From positions 1 through 32,653 of the forward strand of contig DDUQ01000069.1 in the NCBI GenBank assembly GCA_002344885.1: DNA of 32,653 nucleotides. The letters are read 5' to 3'. A program made the translations under genes and the position numbers. Positions 1-8,087 of this stretch are shown here, one piece after another. Numbering within the stretch: the stretch's first letter is position 1; each line of letters starts with the position of its first letter. The notes under the pieces were generated by a model. The model was not told the origin of the DNA. It made no database searches and worked only from the letters and a program-made list of their open reading frames with translations. The stretch comes from Comamonadaceae bacterium UBA2334 (GTDB taxonomy: Bacteria; Pseudomonadota; Gammaproteobacteria; Burkholderiales; Burkholderiaceae_C).

Positions 1-566
1 TCATCAGCAATGCGTCATGCACCACCAACTGCCTGGCACCGGTGGCCAAGGTGTTGAATGACAAATGGGGCATCAAACGCGGCCTCATGACCACCGTGCA
101 CGCGGCCACCGCCACCCAGAAAACCGTCGATGGCCCCAGCAACAAAGACTGGCGCGGTGGCCGTGGCATTCTGGAAAACATCATCCCCAGCAGCACCGGT
201 GCGGCCAAAGCCGTGGGTGTGGTCATTCCTGACCTGAACAAAAAACTCACCGGCATGTCGTTCCGCGTGCCCACCAGCGACGTCAGCGTGGTCGACCTGA
301 CCGTTGAACTCAACAGCCCGGCTGCCTACGCCGATATCTGCGCCGAAATGAAGGCCCAGAGCCAGGGCGCGCTCAAAGGCGTGCTCGGCTACACCGAAGA
401 CAAAGTGGTGGCCACCGACTTCCGTGGCGAGGTGTGCACCAGTGTGTTCGATGCCGACGCCGGCATTGCGCTGGACACCACCTTCGTCAAAGTGGTGGCC
501 TGGTACGACAACGAATGGGGCTACTCCAACAAGTGCCTGGACATGGCGCGGGTCGTCAGCCAGTAA
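1..566 (+). CDS. gap: Glyceraldehyde-3-phosphate dehydrogenase, 3' part (5' end outside window)
   Basis: This enzyme oxidises and phosphorylates glyceraldehyde 3-phosphate with NAD(P) in glycolysis, gluconeogenesis or the Calvin cycle, in the cytoplasm. The reading frame is open from base 3. Its first visible residues contain the active-site motif ASCTTNC with the catalytic cysteine, so the N-terminal Rossmann half is missing. Later family signatures are present: the STGAAKAVG block, the FRVPTSDVSVVDLT block and the C-terminal WYDNEWGYSNKCLD. The stop is at 564-566. pgk follows 74 bases later on the same strand, the usual gap-pgk order, so co-transcription is likely. The identification is certain; cofactor preference cannot be judged without the N-terminal domain. 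Confidence 0.97.
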   Translation, partial: ISNASCTTNCLAPVAKVLNDKWGIKRGLMTTVHAATATQKTVDGPSNKDWRGGRGILENIIPSSTGAAKAVGVVIPDLNKKLTGMSFRVPTSDVSVVDLTVELNSPAAYADICAEMKAQSQGALKGVLGYTEDKVVATDFRGEVCTSVFDADAGIALDTTFVKVVAWYDNEWGYSNKCLDMARVVSQ

Positions 567-640
567 GCGTTTCTTGATGGCTGTCCCCCGGATACCTGAC
601 GTATCTGCCCACAACTGACTCCGCAATCAAGCTTTATCGT

Positions 641-1834
641 ATGAAATTCATCCGCTTCTCCGACGTCATAGCCAACGGCAAGGCCACTGGCAAACGCGTG
701 TTCATCCGCGCCGACCTGAACGTGCCGCAAGATGACAACGGCAACATCACCGAAGACACCCGCATCCGCGCCAGCATCCCCGCCGTCAAAATGGCGCTCG
801 ATGCCGGTGCCGCCGTGATGGTGACCAGCCACCTGGGCCGCCCCACCGAAGGCGAGTTCAAGCCCGAAGACAGCCTCGCCCCCGTGGCCGCCCGCATGAG
901 CGAACTGCTGGGTGCCCCCGTGCGCCTGGTGGCCGACTGGGTGGACGGCAACTTCACCGTCACGCCCGGCGAAGTCGTCATGCTCGAAAACTGCCGCCTG
1001 AACAAAGGCGAAAAGAAAAACAAACCTGAACTGGCCGACAAGCTGGGCAAGCTGTGCGACGTGTTCGTGCACGACGCCTTCGGTACCGCCCACCGGGCCG
1101 AAGGCACCACCTACGGGATAGCCGAAACCGCCCCAATAGCCTGCGCAGGCCCCTTGTTGGCCGCAGAGATGGACGCCATCGGCAAAGCGCTGGCCAACCC
1201 CAAGCGCCCGCTGGTCGCCATCGTGGCCGGCAGCAAGGTCTCGACCAAACTCACCATCCTGCAAAGCCTGTCGAAAAACGTCGACAACCTCATCGTCGGT
1301 GGCGGCATTGCCAACACCTTCATGCTGGCAGCAGGCCTCAAGATCGGCAAAAGCCTCGCAGAGCCCGACCTGGTGGGCGATGCCAAAGCCGTGATCGAAG
1401 CCATGAAAGCCCGTGGTGCCGAGGTGCCCATTCCCACCGACGTGGTGTGCGCCAAAGCCTTCAGTGTCGATGCACAAGCCACCGTCAAGGCCGCCGCCGA
1501 TGTGGCCGATGACGACCTGATCCTCGACATCGGGCCCGACACCGCAGCCAAACTGGCTGCCCAACTCAAGGCTGCAGGCACCATTGTGTGGAACGGCCCG
1601 GTGGGCGTGTTCGAGTTTGCAGCGTTCGAACAAGGCACCAGAACAATCGCCCAGGCCATTGCCGACAGCGAAGGCTTCAGCATCGCCGGCGGTGGTGACA
1701 CCCTGGCGGCCATTGCCAAGTACGGCATCGAGAAAAACGTGGGCTACATCAGCACAGGCGGCGGCGCCTTCCTGGAGGTGCTGGAGGGCAAGACCCTGCC
1801 TGCGTTCGAGGTGCTGGCACGGCGCGCGGGTTGA
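641..1834 (+). CDS. pgk: Phosphoglycerate kinase
   Basis: It transfers phosphate between 1,3-bisphosphoglycerate and ADP, the step after GAPDH, in the cytoplasm. The 397-residue product has normal family length. It shows the N-terminal signature KRVFIRADLNVPQ (about residues 18-30), the substrate-binding SHLGRP block (about 63-68), and the C-terminal nucleotide-binding GGGDTLAAI and STGGGAFLE blocks. The ATG at 641 is the only start that keeps the conserved N-terminus intact; no strong Shine-Dalgarno sequence precedes it. It follows gap by 74 bases. The downstream soxY-like gene starts 83 bases after the stop, with its own ribosome-binding site, so read-through into soxYZ is possible but not shown. 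Confidence 0.98.
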   Translation: MKFIRFSDVIANGKATGKRVFIRADLNVPQDDNGNITEDTRIRASIPAVKMALDAGAAVMVTSHLGRPTEGEFKPEDSLAPVAARMSELLGAPVRLVADWVDGNFTVTPGEVVMLENCRLNKGEKKNKPELADKLGKLCDVFVHDAFGTAHRAEGTTYGIAETAPIACAGPLLAAEMDAIGKALANPKRPLVAIVAGSKVSTKLTILQSLSKNVDNLIVGGGIANTFMLAAGLKIGKSLAEPDLVGDAKAVIEAMKARGAEVPIPTDVVCAKAFSVDAQATVKAAADVADDDLILDIGPDTAAKLAAQLKAAGTIVWNGPVGVFEFAAFEQGTRTIAQAIADSEGFSIAGGGDTLAAIAKYGIEKNVGYISTGGGAFLEVLEGKTLPAFEVLARRAG

Positions 1835-1917
1835 GAGGCCAATATGGCAACCCTTGGGGTACCTTGGCGCGGACGTATGACCACAGCACCAGGCGGGTGC
1901 AACAGGAGCGAGGATTG

Positions 1918-2367
1918 ATGCAGCGCAGGTTGATGCTCAAACTGGGTGGCGTGCTGGCCACGTTGGTCACGTCGGGTGTGGTGACGCAGGCGGAGGCTTT
2001 GGCAGCCGTGGCGCGCACGGGCTTTGACAGCAAGACGCTCGACGGTGCACTGGCTGCTTTGGGCAGTCGGCCTGCTGCCAGCGATCAGGTGCTGCTCAAT
2101 ACTCTGGAAGTGTCTGAAGACGGTGCTGCGACCCCCGTCGGCGTCCTCAGCAAGTTGCCCGACACCACTGAAATCCACGTGCTGGTCGAGAAGAACCCGA
2201 CGCCTTTGGCTGTCAGCTTCCATATTCCGGCGGGAACGGTGCCCGAGGTGAACTTCAGGCTGAAGATGGCTGAAAGCAGTCGGGTCATGGCGGTGGTCAG
2301 GGCTCAGGGCAAGCTCTATGCTCTCAGCCGCCAGACGGCCGTGGTGATGGGCAGTTGTGGTGGTTGA
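1918..2367 (+). CDS. soxY: SoxY-like sulfur carrier subunit
   Basis: SoxY carries thiosulfate-derived sulfur covalently on a C-terminal cysteine during periplasmic thiosulfate oxidation, as a heterodimer with SoxZ. The 149-residue product ends in VVMGSCGG, close to the canonical GGCGG swinging arm, with the carrier cysteine third from the end. The N-terminus has paired arginines and a hydrophobic stretch (RRLMLKLGG...), consistent with a Tat-type export signal as usual for SoxY. The ATG at 1918 was chosen because AGGAGCGAGG lies just upstream; the longer open frame lacks such a site. soxZ follows after 39 bases. No soxA, B, C, D or X is in the window, so the pair is either part of a split sox set or serves another sulfur-transfer process. 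Confidence 0.85.
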   Translation: MQRRLMLKLGGVLATLVTSGVVTQAEALAAVARTGFDSKTLDGALAALGSRPAASDQVLLNTLEVSEDGAATPVGVLSKLPDTTEIHVLVEKNPTPLAVSFHIPAGTVPEVNFRLKMAESSRVMAVVRAQGKLYALSRQTAVVMGSCGG

Positions 2368-2406
2368 GGTTGACCCCTGTTCAACCGTGGCGAAATCAGG
2401 AACGAC

Positions 2407-2721
2407 ATGAGTGATCCGATCAAAATCCGCGCGGTACACGCCGCCGATGTGACAACCGTGCGTGTGCTCATGCCGCACCCCATGGAATCGGGCAACCGCA
2501 AAGATGCGTCGGGCGTGCTCAGGCCGGCGCACTTCATCACCGACGTGCGCATCACCTGCGACAACGTGACCGTCCTCGAGGCTGCATTTGGCCCTGCGGT
2601 GTCGAAAGACCCCAACCTGTCGTTCAAGTTTCGGGGTGGTCGGTCCGGCTCGGTGATCCGGGTGGTGTGGAGCGACAACAAAGGCGCCACGCAGCGAGCG
2701 GAAGCTGTTGTGGCGGCCTGA
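2407..2721 (+). CDS. soxZ: SoxZ sulfur-carrier partner subunit
   Basis: SoxZ is the immunoglobulin-like partner that stabilises SoxY and presents its sulfur-loaded arm to the other Sox enzymes. The 104-residue product has the family length. It shows typical SoxZ blocks: DPIKIRA at the start, LMPHPMESGNRKD in the first third, PAHFITDV in the middle and the C-terminal SGSVIRVVWSDNKG. There is no signal peptide, as expected, because SoxZ is exported hitch-hiking on the SoxY signal. It lies 39 bases after soxY and the two are surely co-expressed. A small perfect hairpin lies directly after the stop (2725-2741). Confidence 0.93.
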   Translation: MSDPIKIRAVHAADVTTVRVLMPHPMESGNRKDASGVLRPAHFITDVRITCDNVTVLEAAFGPAVSKDPNLSFKFRGGRSGSVIRVVWSDNKGATQRAEAVVAA

Positions 2722-2724
2722 CCC

Positions 2725-2741
2725 GTCGCCTGCCTGGCGAC
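2725..2741. terminator. Small hairpin after soxZ, weak terminator candidate
   Basis: GTCGCC and GGCGAC form a perfect 6-bp stem with a 5-base loop, four bases after the soxZ stop. The following bases are only weakly T-rich, so this would be a poor intrinsic terminator. It may simply protect the 3' end of the message. Confidence 0.35.
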
Positions 2742-2858
2742 TTGGCGCAGTTTCAACCGATGGGCACTTGATGCGCCCCGGGTTGTGTGTACGATGCTTG
2801 CCATGCAGCAGTGGCGAATGGGCGACCACCTGATCTGCCAACTGAAAGTGCAATCCGA

Positions 2859-4304
2859 ATGCTGGCTTGGATACTGGTCGGGCTACTGGCGATCTATGGC
2901 GCTGTGGAGACGGTGCGGCGGCTGCGGCTTGCCGCCCAGCTGGCGGCAGCCCAGGCCCAGCTGACAGAGGCAGCCATGCGCGATGAGCTCACTGCTTTGC
3001 TCAACCCCGCAGCGTTTCAGGCACAGGTTGACCACAAGGCGCAGCGTGTGAAGCAAAGCGGTGGTTCGTTTTGTGTGCTCTATGTGGGGCTGGACAACTT
3101 CGAGCGGCTGAACGACGGCTTTGGTGAATCCGTGGGCGATGCCCTGTTGCTGGAGGCTGCGCGGCGGATTGCCACGGCCAAGGGCATCGAGATGGAGGCC
3201 TGCCGCATGTTCGGCAGCGAATACGCGCTGCTGGTCAGCGGTGGCGATGCCTTGGGCACGGGCATGGCCAAAAGCATCCTGGCCAAGTTGGCTGAACCGT
3301 TTGATACCCAGGGCCTCAACACGCGGTTGAGTGGCTCGGTCGGCATTGCCGTGTACCCTGAGCACGGTGCCCCCGAGAAGATCGTGGGCCACGCTGCGGT
3401 GGCCATGCGCAGCGTCAAAGCCGGCGGTGGCAACGATTTCTGTGTGTACGACCCTCAGATGGGGATGGAAATACGGGAGCAGGTCAAACTGGTCAACGAC
3501 CTGCGCGCAGCCATTGCGCAGCACCAGTTGCAGCTGTATTTCCAGCCCAAGATCGATGCCGCCACCTTGCAGGTCACGGCAGCAGAAGCCTTGCTGCGCT
3601 GGCATCACCCCCAACGTGGTTTTGTGAGCCCGGTGGTTTTCATTCCGCTGGCTGAGCGCCATGGATTGATCGGTGACATCGGTCGCTGGGTCATTGACGA
3701 GGCGTGTCGGCATGCCGGCAAGTGGCGCGAAAAAGGGCTGCGCATGCGCGTTGCAGTCAACATATCGGGCTACCAGATGCGGGAGGACGATCTGGTGGAC
3801 CGCATTGAAGCAGCGTTGGCCCGCAACCGCTTGCAGCCAGGCCGTTTCACCTGCGAAATCACCGAGTCGGTGGCCATGGAAGACACCAAGGTGACCCGGC
3901 AGACTTTCGAGCGCATGCGCCGCGCGGGTTTGCACGTGTCGATTGACGATTTCGGAACCGGCTATTCCAGCCTCGCGGCCTTGCGCAAATTGCCCGCTGC
4001 CGAAATGAAGGTGGACCGGGCCTTCGTGTGTGACCTGGAGGACAGCGAAGATGCGCGGATCATCGTCAGCTCGATCCTGCACATGGCCAAAGCGCTCAAC
4101 TTGCGTGTGGTGGCCGAGGGCGTGGAAACGGCCGGGCAGTGTGATCTGCTGGTCAAAATGGGCTGCAACGAGTTGCAGGGTTACCTGTTTTCCAAGCCGG
4201 TGCCCGGTGACGAAATCCAGCGCCTGGCCATCGAAGGTCTGGGTTTTGGCGGCGCGGGCTTCAGCGACTCGCTGTTCCAGCCCACCAATCTGGCGAAGCT
4301 GTGA
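2859..4304 (+). CDS. GGDEF-EAL cyclic-di-GMP protein, probable phosphodiesterase
   Basis: The roughly 481-residue protein has one N-terminal membrane segment (MLAWILVGLLAIYGAV), a GGDEF domain and an EAL domain. The GGDEF signature is degenerate: the motif position reads GSEYA, so diguanylate cyclase activity is unlikely. The EAL domain keeps EALLRW, the ESVAMED glutamate block, DDFGTGYSSL and KVDRAFV, so cyclic-di-GMP hydrolysis is likely. I chose the ATG at 2859 because it puts the membrane helix at the N-terminus; a GTG at 2787 would add 24 unlikely residues. The stop overlaps the GTG start of the sigma-54 activator by 4 bases, so the two are translationally coupled. This coupling may link second-messenger level to the importer operon downstream (inference). 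Confidence 0.9.
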   Translation: MLAWILVGLLAIYGAVETVRRLRLAAQLAAAQAQLTEAAMRDELTALLNPAAFQAQVDHKAQRVKQSGGSFCVLYVGLDNFERLNDGFGESVGDALLLEAARRIATAKGIEMEACRMFGSEYALLVSGGDALGTGMAKSILAKLAEPFDTQGLNTRLSGSVGIAVYPEHGAPEKIVGHAAVAMRSVKAGGGNDFCVYDPQMGMEIREQVKLVNDLRAAIAQHQLQLYFQPKIDAATLQVTAAEALLRWHHPQRGFVSPVVFIPLAERHGLIGDIGRWVIDEACRHAGKWREKGLRMRVAVNISGYQMREDDLVDRIEAALARNRLQPGRFTCEITESVAMEDTKVTRQTFERMRRAGLHVSIDDFGTGYSSLAALRKLPAAEMKVDRAFVCDLEDSEDARIIVSSILHMAKALNLRVVAEGVETAGQCDLLVKMGCNELQGYLFSKPVPGDEIQRLAIEGLGFGGAGFSDSLFQPTNLAKL

Positions 4305-5803
4305 CGAAGCCCGACAAAGCTGCGCCGCTGCCAGCCCCCAGTTCGCCTGACTTGCCCACCGATGCGGGCAGCATCCTGGCGTTGGCTGCGCGCTCCATGT
4401 TCGACCTGTTTGCCAATGCCAGCGAAGGCATGCTGCTGGTGGACCGTGACGCCCGCGTGGTTTGGATCAATGACCAGTACCGCCGCTACCTGCCCGCGCT
4501 GGGGTTTGCGCGAGAGGAAGATTTTGTGGGGCACCCGGTGTCGGCCGTGGTGCAAAACACCCTGATGCACCAGGTGCTGCAAACGGGCAAGCCCATCCTG
4601 ATCGATCTGCTGAGCAACCGGGCGGGCACGTTTGTGGTCAGCCGCATTCCGTTGCGTGACGGTACGGGGTCGGTCATCGGGGCATTGGGCATCGTTTTGT
4701 TCGAACAGCCGCAGGCCAACCTGCAACCGTTGATTGCCAAATTCTCCGATCTGCAGCGCGAACTCGAAGAAGCCAAAAAAGAATTGGCCAAAAACCGTCA
4801 TAGTGCTTCAGGTAAAAGGGTTACGCGCTATACTTTTGCAAGTTTTGTGGGGCGCAGTGATGCTGCCCTGGAAGTCAAGCGGCAGGCGCGCCGCGCCGCG
4901 CACACCAGCAGCCCGGTGCTGTTGCTGGGCGAAACCGGGACGGGCAAGGAACTGCTGGCGCACGCCATCCATGCCGCATCGCCAAGGGCGCAGGGGCCGT
5001 TCGTGGGCGTGAACATTGCTGCTGTGCCCGACACCTTGCTGGAGGCCGAGTTTTTTGGTGTGGCCGCCGGTGCCTACACCGGGGCAGACCGCAAGGGGCG
5101 CGATGGCAAGTTCAAGCTGGCCGATGGCGGAACGCTGTTTCTCGATGAAATCGGCGACATGCCGCTGGGTTTGCAAGCCAAATTGCTGCGTGCGTTACAG
5201 GAAGGCGAGATCGAGCCGTTGGGCTCCAACCGCCTGGTGCCGTTCGACGCGCGCGTGGTGGCCGCCACGTCGTGTGACCTGTTGGCGCTGGTGCGCGAGG
5301 GCCGGTTTCGCGAAGACCTGTATTACCGCCTGAATGTGTTGCCCATTCGCGTGCCACCTTTGCGCGAGCGCCGGGAAGACATCGCCGCGCTGCTGGACAT
5401 GCTGGGAGAGGACATGTTGCACCGTGATGGCGTGCACCCACCGGAACTGGAGCCGCAGGCGCTTGCGCTGCTGGGGGCGCAGACGTGGCGCGGCAACATC
5501 CGTGAATTGCGCAACGTGCTCGAACAGGTCACTTTGCGCTGTGACACCGAGCGCGTGACCGCTGCCCAGGTCGAACAGGTGTTGCTGGACTCTGGCGTGG
5601 CCGACGTGCGCCCCGCGCCAAAGGTGTTGGCCACCACCCTTGCCGATGCCGCCACCCGCCCGTTGGCGCAGCAGGTGGCCGAGCTCGAGCAGCGGGCCCT
5701 GGCCGCCGCCTTGCAGGCAACTGGCGGCAACAAGCTGGCCGCTGCGCGTCGCCTGGGCGTGTCACGTGCCAAGTTGTATGCCATGCTCGGAAACCCTGTC
5801 TGA
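4301..5803 (+). CDS. PAS-domain sigma-54-dependent transcriptional activator
   Basis: The 500-residue enhancer-binding protein drives sigma-54 promoters by ATP hydrolysis. In order: an N-terminal PAS-like sensory region (about residues 30-140), a coiled linker rich in Glu and Lys (about 145-165), an AAA+ domain, and a Fis-type helix-turn-helix (about 470-495, NKLAAARRLGVSRAKLYAML). The AAA+ domain has Walker A GETGTGKE (about 210), the sigma-54 contact loop as GAYTGA (about 257, Tyr replacing the usual Phe), Walker B LFLDEIGD and the arginine-finger block REDLYYRLNVLPI. It starts at a GTG overlapping the upstream stop. Three palindromes begin at its stop codon and a -24/-12 promoter follows, so its target is probably the adjacent importer operon. 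In architecture it resembles activators such as HbcR of 3-hydroxybutyrate catabolism; that likeness is from memory. Confidence 0.93.
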   Translation: MTKPDKAAPLPAPSSPDLPTDAGSILALAARSMFDLFANASEGMLLVDRDARVVWINDQYRRYLPALGFAREEDFVGHPVSAVVQNTLMHQVLQTGKPILIDLLSNRAGTFVVSRIPLRDGTGSVIGALGIVLFEQPQANLQPLIAKFSDLQRELEEAKKELAKNRHSASGKRVTRYTFASFVGRSDAALEVKRQARRAAHTSSPVLLLGETGTGKELLAHAIHAASPRAQGPFVGVNIAAVPDTLLEAEFFGVAAGAYTGADRKGRDGKFKLADGGTLFLDEIGDMPLGLQAKLLRALQEGEIEPLGSNRLVPFDARVVAATSCDLLALVREGRFREDLYYRLNVLPIRVPPLRERREDIAALLDMLGEDMLHRDGVHPPELEPQALALLGAQTWRGNIRELRNVLEQVTLRCDTERVTAAQVEQVLLDSGVADVRPAPKVLATTLADAATRPLAQQVAELEQRALAAALQATGGNKLAAARRLGVSRAKLYAMLGNPV

Positions 5804-5857
5804 GAATCAGTCGATTGTCTGATTTTCAGACAATCTGGTTGTCTGAGTTTCAGACAA
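5797..5857. promoter_or_regulatory. Three palindromic activator sites (upstream activating sequences)
   Basis: Two near-identical palindromes are present: TTGTCTGA, 3-base spacer, TCAGACAA at 5815-5833 (extended by one more A-T pair) and the same arms at 5839-5857. A partial third copy, TGTCTGA, 3 bases, TCAG, lies at 5797-5810 and overlaps the activator stop codon. Centres are 19 and 24 bases apart. They lie 75-135 bases upstream of the -24/-12 promoter, the usual place for enhancer-binding-protein sites, and fit a Fis-type dimer. Confidence 0.8.
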
Positions 5858-5930
5858 TTTTGCTTGACTGCGCATGGTCTGAGGCCGAAAAATTCAATGA
5901 AATCAACAGATTGTCAGTTCTGCGAAAGCC

Positions 5931-5945
5931 TGGCACGAAGTCTGC
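5931..5945 (+). promoter_or_regulatory. Sigma-54 (-24/-12) promoter of the importer operon
   Basis: TGGCACGAAGTCTGC matches the sigma-54 consensus (TGGCACG, 4 bases, TTGC) with one mismatch. The invariant GG (5932-5933) and GC (5944-5945) are correctly spaced. Transcription would begin near 5957. The binding-protein gene starts at 5979, with AGGAGA as ribosome-binding site. Confidence 0.85.
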
Positions 5946-5978
5946 GTTACAGGGTCACCTAACCAGGAGACACCTCAC

Positions 5979-7178
5979 ATGCAACGCCGCCCACTCTTTC
6001 AACTGACTGCCCTTGCTGCCTTGGCCACCGCCGCCGGTGCGTTCACCCTGCCTGCACTGGCGCAAGGCAAAGACATCAAAATTGCGCACATCTACAGCAA
6101 GACGGGCCCGCTGGAGGCCTATGGCAAGCAGACCCAGACCGGGTTGATGATGGGCCTGGCCTATGCCACCAATGGCACCATGGAAGTCAATGGCCGCAAG
6201 ATCGTCGTCATCGAGAAAGACGACCAGGGAAAGCCCGACCAGGGCAAGAGCCTGCTGGCCGCCGCATACGGCGACGACAAGGTGGACCTGGCCGTCGGCC
6301 CCACCGCTTCCCCCGTGGCGCTGGCCATGCTGCCGGTGGCTGAGGAGTACAAAAAGATTTTGTTGGTCGAGCCCGCCGTCGCCGACAGCATCACTGGTGA
6401 CAAGTGGAACAAGTACATCTTCCGCACCGGCCGCAACAGCAGCCAGGACGCCATTGCCAACGCCGTGGCGTTGGACAAAGAAGGGGTGAGCATCGTCACC
6501 ATGGCGCAGGACTCCGCCTTCGGCAAGGACGGCGTCAAGGCCTTCCGCGAAGCCCTGAAGAAAGCCAAGCTGGTGCACGAAGAGTACCTTCCGCCCGCCA
6601 CCACCGACTTCACCGCCGGTGGCCAGCGCATGATCGACAAGCTCAAGGGCTTGCCGGGCCGCAAGATCATTTTCATCATCTGGGCGGGCGGCAACCCGTT
6701 CAAGATTGCCGACATGGACCTCAAGCGCCACGGCATCGAAATTGCCACGGGCGGCAACATCCTGCCCGCCATGGTGGCGTACAAGCAGTTCCCCGGCATG
6801 GAAGGCGCGGCGTACTACTACTTCGGCATGCCCAAAAACCCGGTCAACGAAGCGCTGGTGGCCCAGCACTACAAAGAGTTCAAGAGCCCGCCCGACTTCT
6901 TCACGGCCGGTGGGTTCAGCGCGGCCATGGCCATCGTCACCGCCCTGAAGGCCACCAAGGGCGACACCAACACCAACACCCTCATCAAGACGATGGAGGG
7001 CATGAGCTTCGACACACCCAAGGGCAAGATGGCTTTCCGCAAGGAAGACCACCAGGCCATGCAGAGCATGTACCACTTCAAGATAAAGATCGACCCTGCG
7101 TTTGCCTGGGGCGTGCCCGAGCTGGTGCGCGAGATCAAGCCTGAAGACATGAACGTGCCCATCCGCAATACCCGGTAA
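5979..7178 (+). CDS. ABC importer substrate-binding protein, LivK/branched-chain-amino-acid type
   Basis: This periplasmic receptor delivers a solute to the adjacent membrane importer. The 399-residue product has a signal peptide ending near LPALAQ (about residue 29), then the type I periplasmic-binding fold of the Peripla_BP_6/LivK family (GPLEAYGKQTQTGLMMGL, VVIEKDDQGKPDQG, VGPTASPVALAM blocks). This family binds branched-chain amino acids, urea, amides and aromatic or small carboxylic acids. The ligand cannot be read from sequence, but the hydrolase genes at the end of the cluster suggest a 3-hydroxybutyrate-like acid (inference). The ATG at 5979 is preceded by AGGAGA. A strong hairpin after the stop may keep its expression above that of the membrane subunits. 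Confidence 0.9.
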   Translation: MQRRPLFQLTALAALATAAGAFTLPALAQGKDIKIAHIYSKTGPLEAYGKQTQTGLMMGLAYATNGTMEVNGRKIVVIEKDDQGKPDQGKSLLAAAYGDDKVDLAVGPTASPVALAMLPVAEEYKKILLVEPAVADSITGDKWNKYIFRTGRNSSQDAIANAVALDKEGVSIVTMAQDSAFGKDGVKAFREALKKAKLVHEEYLPPATTDFTAGGQRMIDKLKGLPGRKIIFIIWAGGNPFKIADMDLKRHGIEIATGGNILPAMVAYKQFPGMEGAAYYYFGMPKNPVNEALVAQHYKEFKSPPDFFTAGGFSAAMAIVTALKATKGDTNTNTLIKTMEGMSFDTPKGKMAFRKEDHQAMQSMYHFKIKIDPAFAWGVPELVREIKPEDMNVPIRNTR

Positions 7179-7197
7179 TTTTTGCCGCCAACTCAAT

Positions 7198-7247
7198 CCG
7201 GGTATGGGTGGGTAGCTTCTGTTTTTCAGGCAGCCCACCCATCCCGG
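7198..7247. promoter_or_regulatory. Intercistronic hairpin between binding-protein and ATPase genes
   Basis: CCGGG plus ATGGGTGGG (7198-7212, one extra T) pairs with CCCACCCAT plus CCCGG (7234-7247) around a 21-base T-rich loop. No T-run follows, so it looks like an mRNA-stabilising or processing structure rather than a full terminator. Such structures are common after binding-protein genes in ABC importer operons. Confidence 0.6.
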
Positions 7248-7271
7248 CACCGTTCAGCAACGCCTTTCACC

Positions 7272-7286
7272 GGCCGGTTTCCGGCC
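7272..7286. promoter_or_regulatory. Hairpin over the ribosome-binding region of the first ATPase gene
   Basis: GGCCGG, TTT, CCGGCC is a perfect 6-bp stem with a 3-base loop. It ends only 6 bases before the ATG at 7293. No unobstructed Shine-Dalgarno sequence is visible, so translation of this ATPase gene may be limited by the fold. Confidence 0.5.
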
Positions 7287-7292
7287 AGATCC

Positions 7293-8087
7293 ATGCTTCA
7301 AACCCAAGACCTCACGATCCGCTTCGGCGGACACGTGGCGGTGAATGCTGTCTCGTGCGCGTTTGCGCCCGGCACGCTGACCGCCATCGTCGGCCCGAAT
7401 GGTGCGGGCAAGACCACGTACTTCAACCTGATATCGGGTCAGTTGCGTGCGTCGGCCGGGCGCGTCAGCCTGAACGGCCAGGACCTGTCAGACATGCCGG
7501 CGTCGGCGCGCACCCGTGCCGGTCTGGGCCGGGCGTTCCAGCTGACCAACCTGTTCCCCAACCTCAGCGTACTGGAAAACGTGCGGCTGGCGGTGCAGGC
7601 GGCCAGTGAGGGGCCACACCGGCGGGGGTTGAACCTGTGGAGCATCTGGAGCGACCACGCCGCACTGACCGAGCGTGCCCACGCCATTCTGGTGTCGGTG
7701 TCCATGGCCGCGCAGCAGGAGGCGCTGGTGGCCAGCTTGCCGCACGGCGACCAGCGCAAGCTGGAGGTGGCGTTGCTGATGGCGCTGGACCCTCAGGTGT
7801 ACATGTTCGACGAACCCACCGCCGGCATGAGCCATGACGAGGCACCGGTCATCCTGAACCTCATCCGCCAGCTCAAGGCCGACAAGAGCAAGACCATTCT
7901 GCTGGTGGAGCACAAGATGGACGTGGTGCGCGAGCTGGCCGACCGCATCATCGTGCTGCACAACGGCACGCTGGTGGCCGACGGTGACCCGGCCACCGTG
8001 ATTGCCTCGCCGGTCGTGCAGGAAGCCTACCTGGGCGTGAGCGCCCCGGCTCAGACCACCACACCGTCCGGCGGGGTGACAGCATGA
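7293..8087 (+). CDS. ABC importer ATPase, LivG type
   Basis: This is one of two cytoplasmic ATPases that power the importer. The 264-residue product shows Walker A GPNGAGKTT (about residues 36-44) and Walker B VYMFDEPTAGMS. The signature position reads LPHGDQRKLE instead of the usual LS(Y/G)GQQ, a variation typical of LivG and UrtD-like subunits. The ATG at 7293 begins the conserved LQTQDLTIRFGG start of the ATPase domain; an upstream extension in frame to 7182 has no family resemblance. The stop overlaps the next gene's start by 4 bases. The C-terminal HKMDVV...VAEAYLG-like region supports a HAAT-family ATPase. Confidence 0.93.
   Translation: MLQTQDLTIRFGGHVAVNAVSCAFAPGTLTAIVGPNGAGKTTYFNLISGQLRASAGRVSLNGQDLSDMPASARTRAGLGRAFQLTNLFPNLSVLENVRLAVQAASEGPHRRGLNLWSIWSDHAALTERAHAILVSVSMAAQQEALVASLPHGDQRKLEVALLMALDPQVYMFDEPTAGMSHDEAPVILNLIRQLKADKSKTILLVEHKMDVVRELADRIIVLHNGTLVADGDPATVIASPVVQEAYLGVSAPAQTTTPSGGVTA

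Noticed and set aside
521..1633. Long antisense open frame opposite pgk
   Set aside because: It mirrors the codon structure of pgk in GC-rich DNA; composition is His/Gly-rich with no domain, and pgk is certain.
4795..4850. In-frame repeat-element insertion in the sigma-54 activator linker
   Set aside because: The short AT-richer stretch reads as a normal linker before the AAA+ domain; no inverted repeat supports an inserted element.
5955..7250. 431-codon minus-strand frame opposite the binding protein
   Set aside because: It is an antisense shadow; the plus strand has a clear signal peptide and family blocks.
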